Positions 17,119 to 25,257 of a DNA stretch of 64,000 nt are shown here, piece by piece; position 1 is the stretch's first letter; every line of letters begins with the position of its first letter. The stretch lies in NCBI GenBank assembly GCA_046351555.1, contig JAXLYI010000005.1, positions 62,001 through 126,000 of the forward strand, given 5' to 3'. The position numbers were made by a program, and so were the translations under genes. The notes under the pieces are model-generated. The model was not told the DNA's origin and ran no database searches. It saw only the letters and a list, made by a program, of their open reading frames with translations. This stretch comes from CAISKJ01 sp046351555. GTDB taxonomy: Bacteria > Myxococcota_A > Polyangia > Polyangiales > Ga0077539.

Positions 17119-19923
17119 TCACGCCGGCGCGACGACCGTCCGGGCCTGGCGCAGCGCCTCGTCGAGCTTCGCCGCCTCGGGCCCGCCGGCCCCCGCCATG
17201 TCGGGCCGGCCGCCGCCGCGCCCGCCCACCACCTGGGCCAGCGCCCCGACGATCTTCCCGGCGTGGAAGCGCCCGACGAGCTCCTTGGCCACCGCACACA
17301 GGAGGACGGCCTTGCCCTCGGGGGTCGCCGCGCCGATGACCACCACCGCGCGGCCGTGCTTGTCGCGCAGGTGGTCGGCGAAGCCGCGCATCGCCTTCTC
17401 CTCGGGGACGGGCGCCCGCGTCACCACCAGCGTCGCGCCGTCGCCGAGGTCGTGCGTCTCCACTGCGTTGCCGCCGCCCGTCATCAGCCGGCGCTTGAGC
17501 TCCTCGATCTCCTTCTGCTGCGCGCGCTGGTGCTCGAGCGTTTTCTCGACGCGCGCGGGCACGTCGCCGAGGGGCGCGTTGAGCGACTCCGCCACGCGCC
17601 GCAGCGCGCCGTCGACCGCCCGCACCGCCGCCACCGCGCCCATGCCCGTCACCGCCTCCACGCGGCGCACGCCCGCGCCCACGTTGGTGTCGGCGACCAC
17701 CTTGAACAGCCCGATGTCGCCGGTGCGCGAGACGTGCGTGCCGCCGCAGAGCTCGACGCTCTCCGACCCGATGTGGAGCATCCGCACGCTGTCGCCGTAC
17801 TTCTCTTCGAAGATCATCATCGCGCCGCGCGACCGCGCCTCGGCTTGCGTCGTCACGTCGGTGCGGACGGCCGCGTTGGCGAGCACCTCGCGGTTGACGA
17901 GGTCTTCGATGCGGGCGACCTCCTCGTCGGAGAGCGCTCGGCTGGCCGCGTAGTCGAAGCGGAGCGCGTCGGGCCCCACCTTCGAGCCCTTCTGCTGCGC
18001 GTGCGACCCGAGCACCTTGCGCAGCGCCCAGTGGAGCAGGTGCGTCGCGCTGTGGTTGCGCCGCGTCGCCGCCCGCGCCTCGCGGTCGACCGCCAGCCGC
18101 GCGACGTCGCCCGCGCGGATCGCGCCGCGCGTGACGCGGCCCACGTGCGCGACGAGCGTCCCCACGGGCTTCTGCGTGTCGGCCACCGCGAACGCGCCCG
18201 CCGCCGTCTCGATCGCGCCGACGTCGCCCACCTGGCCGCCGGCCTCGCCGTAAAAGGGCGTGGCCCGCACGATCACCTGGCCCTCGTCGCCCTCGCGCAG
18301 CTCGTCGACGCGCTGCCACTCCTTCGCGCCGTACGCGCCCTTGAGGAGCACCGCGACGGGCTCCTCGCCGTCCTCGCGGTCGTAGCCGGTGAAGGCCACC
18401 ACGCCCACCGCGGCGAGCGCCTCGCGGTGCTCGCGGCGGACGCGCGCGTCGCCGATCGCGACGTCGTCGCCGCCCCCCTGCGCGTCGAGCAACTCGCGCA
18501 CGCGGGGCGGGATCTCCTCGAGGCGCGCGCGCCCCTCTTTGAGCAGCTTGCGCAGGTCGTCGAGCGCGCCCTCGCCGCCGGAGATCGCCGCGTGGGAGAC
18601 CCGCGCGATGTGGTAGCCCCGGTCGTCGACGGAGAAGCCGCGCTCCTCGCCGATCACCTCGGTGAGGTCGAGCGGGAACCCGTAGGTCGCGTTGAGCTCC
18701 CAGGCCACGGCGCCCGGCAGCACGCGCTGGCCCACGTCGTTCGTCTTCCAGTCCGTGAACTCCCCGAGGAGCTTGAGCCCCGTCGGGATCGTCTCGCGGA
18801 AGCGAACGTCCTCCAGGCGCGCCTGCTCGACGATGAAGTCGCGGTGCTGGACGAGTTCGGGGTACGCCGCGCCGTAGCGCTCCACCGCGCGGGCGACGAC
18901 CTGGTGGAAGGACGGCTCCTTCACGCCCTGCATGTAGGCGAAGCGAATCGCCCGGCGCATCACCGAGCGGAGCGCGGCGCCGCGATCTTTGTTGGAGGGC
19001 GTGACGCCCTCGGCGAGCGTGAAGGCCGCCATCCGCGCGTGGTCGGCGATGACCCTGCACGCGACGTCGTGGGCGTCGTTGGCGGTGCCCGCGTAGGGCT
19101 TCCCGCCGATCTCCGCGGCGCGGTCGACCAGCGGGCGCAGGAGGTCGGTGTCGTAGTTGGTCATCACGCCCTGGAGCACCGCGGTGAGGCGCTCGAGGCC
19201 CATGCCCGTGTCCACGCACGGCGCCGGGAGCGGGGTCAGTGGTCCGCCCTTCTCCGCGCGGTTGAACTGCATGAAGACCAGGTTCCAGATCTCCATCCAG
19301 CCCGACGCGCCGAAGGGGAACTCCTGGTCGAAGCGCGCGAGGTCGGGCGCCTCGTCGCCCATGAAGTAGTGGATCTCGGTGCACGGGCCGCAGGGGCCCG
19401 TGTCGCCCATCGTCCAGAAGTTGTCCTTCGCGCCCATCCCGATGATGCGCTCGTCGCCGAAGCCGGTGACCTCGCGCCAGATCGCGCGCGCTTCGTCGTC
19501 CGCCGGGAGCCCCTCCTCGCCGCGGAACACCGTCACCACGAGGCGCTCGCGGGGGATGCCGTACACCTTCGTCAGCAGCTCCCACGCGAAGGTGATCGCC
19601 TCGCGCTTGAAGTAGTCGCCGAAGGAGAAGTTGCCGAGCATCTCGAAGAAGGTGTGGTGCCGCGCCGTCTTCCCGACGTTGTCGAGGTCGTTGTGCTTCC
19701 CCGACATGCGGACGCACTTCTGACTCGTGGCGGCGCGCTTGTACGGGCGCTTGTCGTCGCCGAGGAAGACGTCCTTGAACTGAACCATCCCGGCGTTGGT
19801 GAAGAGCAGCGTGGGGTCGTTGCGCGGCACGACCCCGGAGCTGGCGACCACCTCGTGGCCGCGCTCGCGGAAGAACTGAAGGAACGTCGCGCGAATCTCG
19901 TCGGAGCCGGGCTTGGGCGTCAT
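17119..19923 (-). CDS. alaS: Alanyl-tRNA synthetase
   Basis: A 934-residue class II synthetase that charges tRNA-Ala; E. coli AlaS is about 875 residues, so this one is slightly long. The catalytic domain is at the N-terminus (FLQFFRERGHEVVASSGVVP, HHTFFEMLGNFSFGDYFK, GDTGPCGPCTEIHY). The editing domain has its zinc ligands in NHSATHLLH (about residue 622) and CGGTHVSRTGDIG (about 724). The C-terminal DHHA1 domain ends the protein (GRGGGRPDMAGAGG). All parts appear intact. A TATAGA box lies 22 bases before the ATG. The acidic low-complexity protein gene follows 90 bases downstream. Confidence 0.98.
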   Translation of the reverse strand: MTPKPGSDEIRATFLQFFRERGHEVVASSGVVPRNDPTLLFTNAGMVQFKDVFLGDDKRPYKRAATSQKCVRMSGKHNDLDNVGKTARHHTFFEMLGNFSFGDYFKREAITFAWELLTKVYGIPRERLVVTVFRGEEGLPADDEARAIWREVTGFGDERIIGMGAKDNFWTMGDTGPCGPCTEIHYFMGDEAPDLARFDQEFPFGASGWMEIWNLVFMQFNRAEKGGPLTPLPAPCVDTGMGLERLTAVLQGVMTNYDTDLLRPLVDRAAEIGGKPYAGTANDAHDVACRVIADHARMAAFTLAEGVTPSNKDRGAALRSVMRRAIRFAYMQGVKEPSFHQVVARAVERYGAAYPELVQHRDFIVEQARLEDVRFRETIPTGLKLLGEFTDWKTNDVGQRVLPGAVAWELNATYGFPLDLTEVIGEERGFSVDDRGYHIARVSHAAISGGEGALDDLRKLLKEGRARLEEIPPRVRELLDAQGGGDDVAIGDARVRREHREALAAVGVVAFTGYDREDGEEPVAVLLKGAYGAKEWQRVDELREGDEGQVIVRATPFYGEAGGQVGDVGAIETAAGAFAVADTQKPVGTLVAHVGRVTRGAIRAGDVARLAVDREARAATRRNHSATHLLHWALRKVLGSHAQQKGSKVGPDALRFDYAASRALSDEEVARIEDLVNREVLANAAVRTDVTTQAEARSRGAMMIFEEKYGDSVRMLHIGSESVELCGGTHVSRTGDIGLFKVVADTNVGAGVRRVEAVTGMGAVAAVRAVDGALRRVAESLNAPLGDVPARVEKTLEHQRAQQKEIEELKRRLMTGGGNAVETHDLGDGATLVVTRAPVPEEKAMRGFADHLRDKHGRAVVVIGAATPEGKAVLLCAVAKELVGRFHAGKIVGALAQVVGGRGGGRPDMAGAGGPEAAKLDEALRQARTVVAPA

Positions 19924-19945
19924 GGCGGTTCTCTCGGGGGCGGTG

Positions 19946-19951
19946 TCTATA
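19946..19951 (-). promoter_or_regulatory. Candidate -10 box (TATAGA) for alaS
   Basis: TATAGA on the minus strand ends 22 bases before the alaS ATG at 19923, leaving room for a short leader with GAGAG as a weak ribosome site. No good -35 element is visible. Confidence 0.35.
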
Positions 19952-19971
19952 CCGCCCGCGGCCGCCGATTG

Positions 19972-21441
19972 CTACCGCGAGCCGAAGGGGTCACCCGCCG
20001 GCCGCTGCGTCCCGCCCTCTCCCTCGGGCGGCGGGGACGTCTGGCCCGGGTCGGCGGACGCGTCCGCGGGGACGGCGCGTGGCGCGCGTTCGGTGCCGAG
20101 CGCGTACACCACCGCGAGCTGGTAGCGCGTGTAGTCGTCCACGGACTCCGCGGCGGGCCCGACGCGCGCGGGGCCCGCGAAGTCCGTCGCGTACCGCATG
20201 AACTCCGCGGTGAGCCGGAAGCCGAGGCCCGGCGCCGCGCGATCGGCGCGGAAGCCGAGGCCGAACCACGCGCCGAATCCGAGCGTCGCGCCGGGGTTGA
20301 CCCCGAAGGCCTCCTTCACCTCCGAGCCGAGCGCCACGAAGCGGAGCTCGCCGCCGAAGATCACGCCGAACTCCACCTCGCGGCGCGCCACGATCGGGAG
20401 CGTCCCCTCGCCCGCGACGCGCAGGCCCACGTACGTCACGGGCGCGAGGCGCATCTCGGGCGAGAGCGTCGACGTGTCGAGGTCGAACTGGTGGTACACC
20501 ATCCCGACGAACGCGCGCATCAGCCCGCCGTTCGTCGGGCGCATCGCCAGCGCCGCGCCGAACTGGAACTCGAGCGCCGAGGTGGGGATCGGGACGGTGC
20601 GGCCGGAGGCGCTCCTCCCCTGCGAGGAGAGGCCGAGGGGGATGGAGAGCGCGGCCTCGACGCCGACGCCGAGGCGGTTGTGGTTGAGCCGGTAGTACGC
20701 CGCGAGGTCGGCGCGCAGCTCGCCGTACGCGGTGTTCTCGTAGCCGCGCGGGGTGGTCTCGCCGAGCAGCGGGATGCGCCACACGCGCCCCGCGAGGCCG
20801 CCGCCCGCCTGGATCCACAGCCAACCGAGGCCCGGCGTCGGCGCGTCGCCCACCGCCGGCGCCGCAGGCTCGGTCGGGCCGGGCTCGGTCGAGCCGGGTT
20901 CGGTCGGGCCGGGCTCCGGGCCCGACGGCCGCGATGACAGCGGCGGGGTCGCGGTGCGCGTGATCGACGGGTCGACCACGAAGGCCCCGTGGAGCTGCTC
21001 CCAGATCTCCGTGCCGAGCGCGCTGAGCTCCTCGGGCCGCTCGAACTCCCAGCTCGCGCTCGCCGCGCTCCGCCCGTCGCGCGCCCGCAGCACGCGCAGC
21101 CGGAGGCGCCACGCCGTGGCCTGCCGCTCGAGCACGCCCGTGACCAGCGCGTCGACCTGGAGCTCTCGCGCGAGCGCCATCGCCGTCGCCTCGTCGAGCC
21201 GCTCGCCCGCGCCCACCCGCGTCGCCGCGGCGGCGTACGCGCCCTGCGAGGCGATCTCGATCTCGCCGACGTGGTTGGCCAGGACGCTGGCCACCATGCT
21301 CCGCGTCACCGCCGCCCGCTCGCCGCTGAAGGTCGCCACCACGATCCGCGGCGCACGCGACTGCGCGGCCGCCAGCGCGGGCGCGACGAGCGCCGCGCAC
21401 GCGAACGAGAGGGGCACAACGGTCGACGTGGCGCGGGCCAT
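19972..21441 (-). CDS. Outer-membrane protein with N-terminal periplasmic domain
   Basis: A 489-residue exported protein. The signal peptide (residues 1-26) ends in ALAAAQ. Residues 30-165 form an alpha/beta periplasmic domain (RIVVATFSGERAAVTRSMVASVL, MALARELQVDALVTGVLER) like the domain of proteins that read or sum up signals at the envelope. A linker with a repeated EPGPTEPGSTEP pattern follows. The last 280 residues look like a beta-barrel (GLGWLWIQAGGGLAG, YGELRADLAAYYRLNHNRLGVGVEAAL, ALAMRPTNGGLMRAFVGMVYHQFD). I do not recognise the family. It is transcribed in the same direction as alaS, 48 bases upstream. TAGTTT at 21458-21463 could be its -10 box. Confidence 0.72.
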   Translation of the reverse strand: MARATSTVVPLSFACAALVAPALAAAQSRAPRIVVATFSGERAAVTRSMVASVLANHVGEIEIASQGAYAAAATRVGAGERLDEATAMALARELQVDALVTGVLERQATAWRLRLRVLRARDGRSAASASWEFERPEELSALGTEIWEQLHGAFVVDPSITRTATPPLSSRPSGPEPGPTEPGSTEPGPTEPAAPAVGDAPTPGLGWLWIQAGGGLAGRVWRIPLLGETTPRGYENTAYGELRADLAAYYRLNHNRLGVGVEAALSIPLGLSSQGRSASGRTVPIPTSALEFQFGAALAMRPTNGGLMRAFVGMVYHQFDLDTSTLSPEMRLAPVTYVGLRVAGEGTLPIVARREVEFGVIFGGELRFVALGSEVKEAFGVNPGATLGFGAWFGLGFRADRAAPGLGFRLTAEFMRYATDFAGPARVGPAAESVDDYTRYQLAVVYALGTERAPRAVPADASADPGQTSPPPEGEGGTQRPAGDPFGSR

Positions 21442-21490
21442 CGGGGCGCGAGACCCTAAACTAGCGCGCCGCCCCGGCGCAACCGATGCG

Positions 21491-21796
21491 TCACGGCGCG
21501 AAGCGGTCGAAGTCCGCGATCACCGACCAGAGCATCCGCGCGGGGCGCCCGCCCTCGGGGAGCGCGAGGCGCCGCAGGTGGCGCGTGAGGCAGCGGCGGC
21601 GGTCGCTCGCGCCGAGGCCGCTCACCTCGTCGCGCGACACCGCCGTCGACGCCTCGAAGCAGTCGTCGTCTTCGTCGTCGCCGTCGTCGTCGCGCGGGCG
21701 CTCGGCGGGGACGACCCGGTCGATCATCCACAGGTCGTCGTAGCGCTGGAAGACCAGGTGGACCCCGTCCACCTCTCGCATCACGGCCGTCTCCAT
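21491..21796 (-). CDS. Small hypothetical protein behind a LexA-like box
   Basis: A 101-residue soluble protein beginning METAVMREVDGVHLVFQRYD. It has a hydrophobic first third, an acidic stretch (RPRDDDGDDEDDD) in the middle and a basic, Arg-rich last third ending SVIADFDRFAP. I do not recognise a family. The gene is supported by a strong Shine-Dalgarno (AAAGGAG, minus strand, about 12 bases before the ATG) and by the operator-like inverted repeat at 21823-21840 directly upstream. Its neighbours give no function. If the box is a real LexA site it would be a DNA-damage-induced protein. Confidence 0.6.
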   Translation of the reverse strand: METAVMREVDGVHLVFQRYDDLWMIDRVVPAERPRDDDGDDEDDDCFEASTAVSRDEVSGLGASDRRRCLTRHLRRLALPEGGRPARMLWSVIADFDRFAP

Positions 21797-21822
21797 CGTC
21801 GTTCGCGGCTCCTTTCGGGCGA

Positions 21823-21840
21823 ACTGAACATAAGTTCAGT
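21823..21840. promoter_or_regulatory. LexA-like operator (ACTGAAC-N4-GTTCAGT)
   Basis: A perfect inverted repeat with seven-base arms and an ATAA centre, AT-rich in an otherwise GC-rich gap. It contains GAAC-N4-GTTC, the core of Gram-positive-type LexA boxes, and the GTTCAG half-site I recall for myxobacterial LexA. Its centre is about 35 bases upstream of the ATG at 21796 and about 122 upstream of the ATG at 21954, so the small gene is the more likely target. Confidence 0.5.
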
Positions 21841-21953
21841 CACCATCGCGACGCAACCGCAATCGCCCTGCCCGGCGGCGGCACAGCGCGGGCGTCGTCG
21901 TTGCAGCGGCTCTGCCTTGACGGCGCCCTCCCCCGCCGCGTTGCATACGCGGG

Positions 21954-23309
21954 ATGCTGCTTCGCCCGGACAGGTGGTTGGTGCTCGCGTCGGCGCTCTC
22001 GGCCGCGGCGTGCGACGGGAGCAACGTGGTGGGGCTCCGCTACGACGCGACGCTGGCGGACGCCGACGTGCCCGAGACTTCGTTCGACGGGGGTGACGAC
22101 GCGGCGCCGGACGTCACCCCGGATGTCGTCGACGCGGGCGGGATGGACGCGCGCCTCGACGCGGCCCCCGAGGCGGCGTGCATGGCGCCCGCTGTCGACG
22201 TGCCGATGGGCGGCTTCGTCGACGCGCGCGACGACGCGGGGACGGCCGCGGTGACGGGCGTCTCGGCCTCGCTCGCGGCGCCGGGCTTCACCTGCCTCGC
22301 GCTCGCCACGGGCCAGGCGCGCTGCGTCGGCGACAACAACCTCGGGCAGCTCGGCGACAACACCGCCGTCGCGCGCTCGCGGCCCGTCCCCGTGATGGGC
22401 GCGCTCAGCGTCCGCGACGTGGCGGCCGGCGGGGCCTTCGCGTGCGCGCTCGGCGACGACCGGACGGTGCGCTGCTGGGGCGCCAACCCCTTCGGGCAGC
22501 TCGGCGACGGCACCACCACCGACCACCGCATGGCCGCGCCCGTGATGGGCCTCGCCAACGCCGTCCAGGTCGCCGCCGGGCAGAACCACGCCTGCGCGCT
22601 CCTCGCCGACGGGGCCGTGCGCTGCTGGGGGGCGAACATGTTCGGCCAGCTCGGCGACGGCACCACGGGCATCGCGTCGCAGGCCGCGCCGGTGGCCGTG
22701 ATGGGCCTCTCCGACGCGCGGCAGGTCGAGCTCGGGGTCAACTTCTCCTGCGCGCTCCTCGCGGGCGGCGGCGTGCGCTGCTGGGGCAACAACACCCTCG
22801 GCCAGCTCGGCGACGGGAGCAACACGCCGCGGCCCGCGCCGACACCCGTGCGCGGCGTCGAGTGCGCCGTCCGCGTGGCGGTGGGCGAGAGCCATGGGTG
22901 CGCGATCCTGAGCAGCGGCCGCGCGACGTGCTGGGGCGTCGGGCTCGTCGGGCAGCTCGGCAACGGCGCCAACTCCAACGCGCCGAACGCCGTCCCCGTG
23001 CTCGGCCTCGAGGACGCCGTCGACCTCTCGGCCGGCGCGCAGCACACCTGCGCGGTCGTCCGCGACGGGACCGTCCGCTGCTGGGGCTCCAACATGGCCG
23101 GGCAGCTCGGCAACGGCGGGACGACCGCCGCCAACACCCCCGTCGCGGTTCCCGGGCTCTCCGGCGCGGTGCGCGTGAGCGCCGGGCCGCGCCACACCTG
23201 CGCGCTGCTCAACGACGGCGCGGTGCGCTGCTGGGGCGCCAACGGGTCGGGGCAGCTCGGCGACGGCACCACCGCCGACCGCACCTCGCCCGTCCCGCTC
23301 GCGCTCTGA
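21954..23309 (+). CDS. RCC1-repeat lipoprotein, one seven-bladed propeller
   Basis: A 451-residue surface lipoprotein. The signal peptide ends in the lipobox SAAAC followed by DGS. A short Asp/Ala-rich linker (about residues 30-80) leads to seven RCC1 modules, each with a version of C(W/V)G-x-N-x5-QLGDG (for example RCWGANPFGQLGDG). Seven such modules match one complete RCC1 beta-propeller. Two cysteines per module, one in HTCALL-type and one in RCWG-type positions, suggest disulfides holding the blades outside the cell. RCC1 folds bind proteins or other ligands, but the target here is unknown. The gene ends abutting the convergent YkgJ-type gene. Confidence 0.9.
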   Translation: MLLRPDRWLVLASALSAAACDGSNVVGLRYDATLADADVPETSFDGGDDAAPDVTPDVVDAGGMDARLDAAPEAACMAPAVDVPMGGFVDARDDAGTAAVTGVSASLAAPGFTCLALATGQARCVGDNNLGQLGDNTAVARSRPVPVMGALSVRDVAAGGAFACALGDDRTVRCWGANPFGQLGDGTTTDHRMAAPVMGLANAVQVAAGQNHACALLADGAVRCWGANMFGQLGDGTTGIASQAAPVAVMGLSDARQVELGVNFSCALLAGGGVRCWGNNTLGQLGDGSNTPRPAPTPVRGVECAVRVAVGESHGCAILSSGRATCWGVGLVGQLGNGANSNAPNAVPVLGLEDAVDLSAGAQHTCAVVRDGTVRCWGSNMAGQLGNGGTTAANTPVAVPGLSGAVRVSAGPRHTCALLNDGAVRCWGANGSGQLGDGTTADRTSPVPLAL

Positions 23310-23639
23310 TCAGCGGTCGACGCCCTGCTCGCGGCGCGCGCGGAGGCACTGCGCGTCGCCCGCCTCCACGCGCCGGCACGAGGCTGGGCGGAGCGCGTAG
23401 ATCTCGCACCGGACGCGGCGCCCGAGCGAGCCCTTGAGCGCGAGGCAGCGGTGCCCGGGGTCGAGGCGCAGGTGGAGCTCGCCGGCGTCGTTGGTCCGCA
23501 CGTAGCGCTCGACGTGGCGGGGGTGGCGCAGGAGCGCGTCGCGCGGCACGACGGCGACGTAGTCGACGTAGCCCTCGGCGCGGTTCTCCAGCGGGTTGAC
23601 GCAGCAGGCGCCGCAGCGCTCGCAGTCGAAGTCCGTCAC
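23310..23639 (-). CDS. YkgJ-family cysteine cluster protein
   Basis: A 109-residue protein of the YkgJ/UPF0153 family, which binds a metal or an iron-sulfur cluster through conserved cysteines. The N-terminal CERCGACC motif is present (residues 6-13), and further cysteines lie at HRCLAL, VRCEIY, ASCRRV and AQCLRA. The protein is full length for the family. Its GTG start at 23639 overlaps the pyrB stop by four bases, making it the last gene of the pyrR-pyrB operon. The family function is not established. A role in pyrimidine metabolism would be inferred only from position. Confidence 0.88.
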   Translation of the reverse strand: MTDFDCERCGACCVNPLENRAEGYVDYVAVVPRDALLRHPRHVERYVRTNDAGELHLRLDPGHRCLALKGSLGRRVRCEIYALRPASCRRVEAGDAQCLRARREQGVDR

Positions 23640-24574
23640 GCCAGCGGGCTCTGCCCGGCCTCGGCCGCGAGCAGGTAGAGGGCCGCCATCCGCACCGCGA
23701 CGCCGGCCTCCACCTGGTCGAGGATCACGCTGCGCGGCGAGTCGGCGAGGTCGCTGTCGATCTCGACGCCGCGGTTCATCGGGCCCGGGTGCATCACGAT
23801 GGCGTCGGGCTTCGCGCGCTCGAGCACGCGGGGGCTCAGCCCGAAGGTGCGCGAGTACTCCCGCGTCGTCGGGACGAGGGCCTCGGTGAGCCGCTCGCGC
23901 TGGATGCGGAGCATCATCACCACGTCGGCCCCCTCCACCGCGCGCCCGAGGTCGTGGTGAACCTCCACCCCGAGCGCCTCGGCCCCCGCGGGCATCAGCG
24001 TGCGCGGCGCGCAGAAGCGAACCGTGGCCCCGAGCCGCGTGAGCAGCGCCGCGTTGCTCCGCGCCACGCGCGAGTGGGCGATGTCGCCCGCGACGGCCAC
24101 CACCAGCCCCGCGATGCGCCCCTTGGCGCGGCGGATGGTGAAGGCGTCGAGCAGCGCCTGCGTCGGGTGCTCGTGGGTGCCGTCGCCCGCGTTGACCACC
24201 GCGCAGCGCGCGTGGCGGGCCGCGAAGTGCGGCGCGCCGGAGGCGGCGTGGCGGATCACCAGCACGTCGGGGCGCATGGCCTCGAGGTTCTTCACCGTGT
24301 CGAGGAGCGACTCGCCCTTGGAGACGCTCGACGCGCTCACCGAGATGTTGACCACGTCGGCCGAGAGGCGCTTGCCGGCGAGCTCGAAGCTGGTGCGGGT
24401 GCGCGTGCTGGCCTCGTAGAAGAGGTTGATCACCGTCTTGCCGCGCAGCGTCGGCACCTTGCGCACGCGCCGCCGCGACACGTCGAAGAAGACCTCCGCG
24501 GTGTCGAGGTACTGCACGATGTCGCGCGCGGTGAGGTCTTCGATGCCGAGGAGGTGGCGGTGCGGGGTGCTCAT
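23636..24574 (-). CDS. pyrB: Aspartate carbamoyltransferase catalytic subunit
   Basis: A 312-residue enzyme that joins carbamoyl phosphate and aspartate, the committed step of pyrimidine synthesis, in the cytoplasm. The carbamoyl-phosphate site is in FYEASTRTRTSFE (about residue 52), the following loop in SVSKGESLLDTVKNLE, and the aspartate-side residues include HPTQALLD and the C-terminal HPGPMNRGVEI. The length fits the catalytic subunit; no regulatory-subunit gene (pyrI) is nearby. It lies 43 bases downstream of pyrR and overlaps the YkgJ-type gene. Regulation through PyrR is suggested by the linkage. Confidence 0.97.
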   Translation of the reverse strand: MSTPHRHLLGIEDLTARDIVQYLDTAEVFFDVSRRRVRKVPTLRGKTVINLFYEASTRTRTSFELAGKRLSADVVNISVSASSVSKGESLLDTVKNLEAMRPDVLVIRHAASGAPHFAARHARCAVVNAGDGTHEHPTQALLDAFTIRRAKGRIAGLVVAVAGDIAHSRVARSNAALLTRLGATVRFCAPRTLMPAGAEALGVEVHHDLGRAVEGADVVMMLRIQRERLTEALVPTTREYSRTFGLSPRVLERAKPDAIVMHPGPMNRGVEIDSDLADSPRSVILDQVEAGVAVRMAALYLLAAEAGQSPLA

Positions 24575-24617
24575 CGCGCGCGGCAGGATAGGCGAACCGG
24601 CGCCCGCCCGCGAATTC

Positions 24618-25169
24618 TCAGCCCCGGCGGACGAGCACCCGGTCGGGGCCGTCGGGCGCGTCGAGCACCACGTCGACCCGCTCGCCCCGCGCCGTCTCCA
24701 GCGATTTGCCCACGTAGTCCGCGTGGATCGGCAGCTCGCGGTGGCCCCGGTCGACGAGCACCGCGAGCTGGATCGCCCGCGGGCGCCCGTAGTCCATCAC
24801 CGCGTCGATCGCGGCGCGCGTGGTGCGCCCGGTGAAGAGCACGTCGTCGACCAGCACCACGGTGTGCGACTCGACGTCGAAGTCGATCTCGCTCCGGCCG
24901 ATCTTCGGGTCGGGCAGCGCGGTCGCCGCGTCGTCGCGGTAGAGCGTGATGTCCACCGCGCCCACCGGCACCTCGCGCCCCTCGAGCTCCGCGAGCAGCG
25001 CCCGCAGCCGCGCCGCCAGCGGCACGCCCCCGCGCCGCACGCCCACCAGCGCCAGGCCCGCCACGCCGCCGTTGCGCTCGGCGATCTCGCCGGCCATGCG
25101 CCGCAGGGCCCGCGCGATCTCCGCCGCGTCGAGCGCCTGCCGACCGTCGCCACCTTCGCTCGTCGTCAT
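24618..25169 (-). CDS. pyrR: Bifunctional pyrimidine regulator / uracil phosphoribosyltransferase
   Basis: A 183-residue PyrR protein. The PRPP-binding motif VVLVDDVLFTGRTTRAAID (about residues 95-113) is that of type I phosphoribosyltransferases. The N-terminal LALVGVRRGGVPLAARL and ITLYRDD motifs match PyrR. In other bacteria PyrR binds pyr mRNA to control attenuation and also makes UMP from uracil. I chose the ATG at 25169, 10 bases after a TAGGCT box; the frame upstream of it is open but unlike the family. It heads the pyrR-pyrB-YkgJ operon. I saw no clear attenuator in the 43-base gap to pyrB. Confidence 0.95.
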   Translation of the reverse strand: MTTSEGGDGRQALDAAEIARALRRMAGEIAERNGGVAGLALVGVRRGGVPLAARLRALLAELEGREVPVGAVDITLYRDDAATALPDPKIGRSEIDFDVESHTVVLVDDVLFTGRTTRAAIDAVMDYGRPRAIQLAVLVDRGHRELPIHADYVGKSLETARGERVDVVLDAPDGPDRVLVRRG

Positions 25170-25179
25170 CGTGGCGCCG

Positions 25180-25185
25180 AGCCTA
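25180..25185 (-). promoter_or_regulatory. Candidate -10 box (TAGGCT) for pyrR
   Basis: TAGGCT on the minus strand ends 10 bases before the pyrR ATG. No -35 or ribosome site is visible, so the transcript would have a very short leader. Confidence 0.3.
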
Positions 25186-25257
25186 CCGCGGCCCTCGCCC
25201 CCGCGTGAACGATGAACGGCGAACGCGCGTTGCGATGCGCGCCCGGTTCGTGGGATC

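Noticed and set aside
16774..20937. A 1387-codon open frame on the plus strand across alaS and neighbours
   Set aside because: It is antisense to clear alaS and two other genes. Its composition (runs of Arg, Ala, Val, Gly, His) matches what GC-rich codon bias gives on the opposite strand, with no motif or start signal.
21954..23309. RCC1 homology as a eukaryotic-type exchange factor for a small GTPase
   Set aside because: The protein has a lipoprotein signal and extracellular-type cysteines, and no small GTPase is encoded nearby.
24575..24617. PyrR-controlled attenuator between pyrR and pyrB
   Set aside because: The gap is only 43 bases with no convincing terminator and anti-terminator pair.
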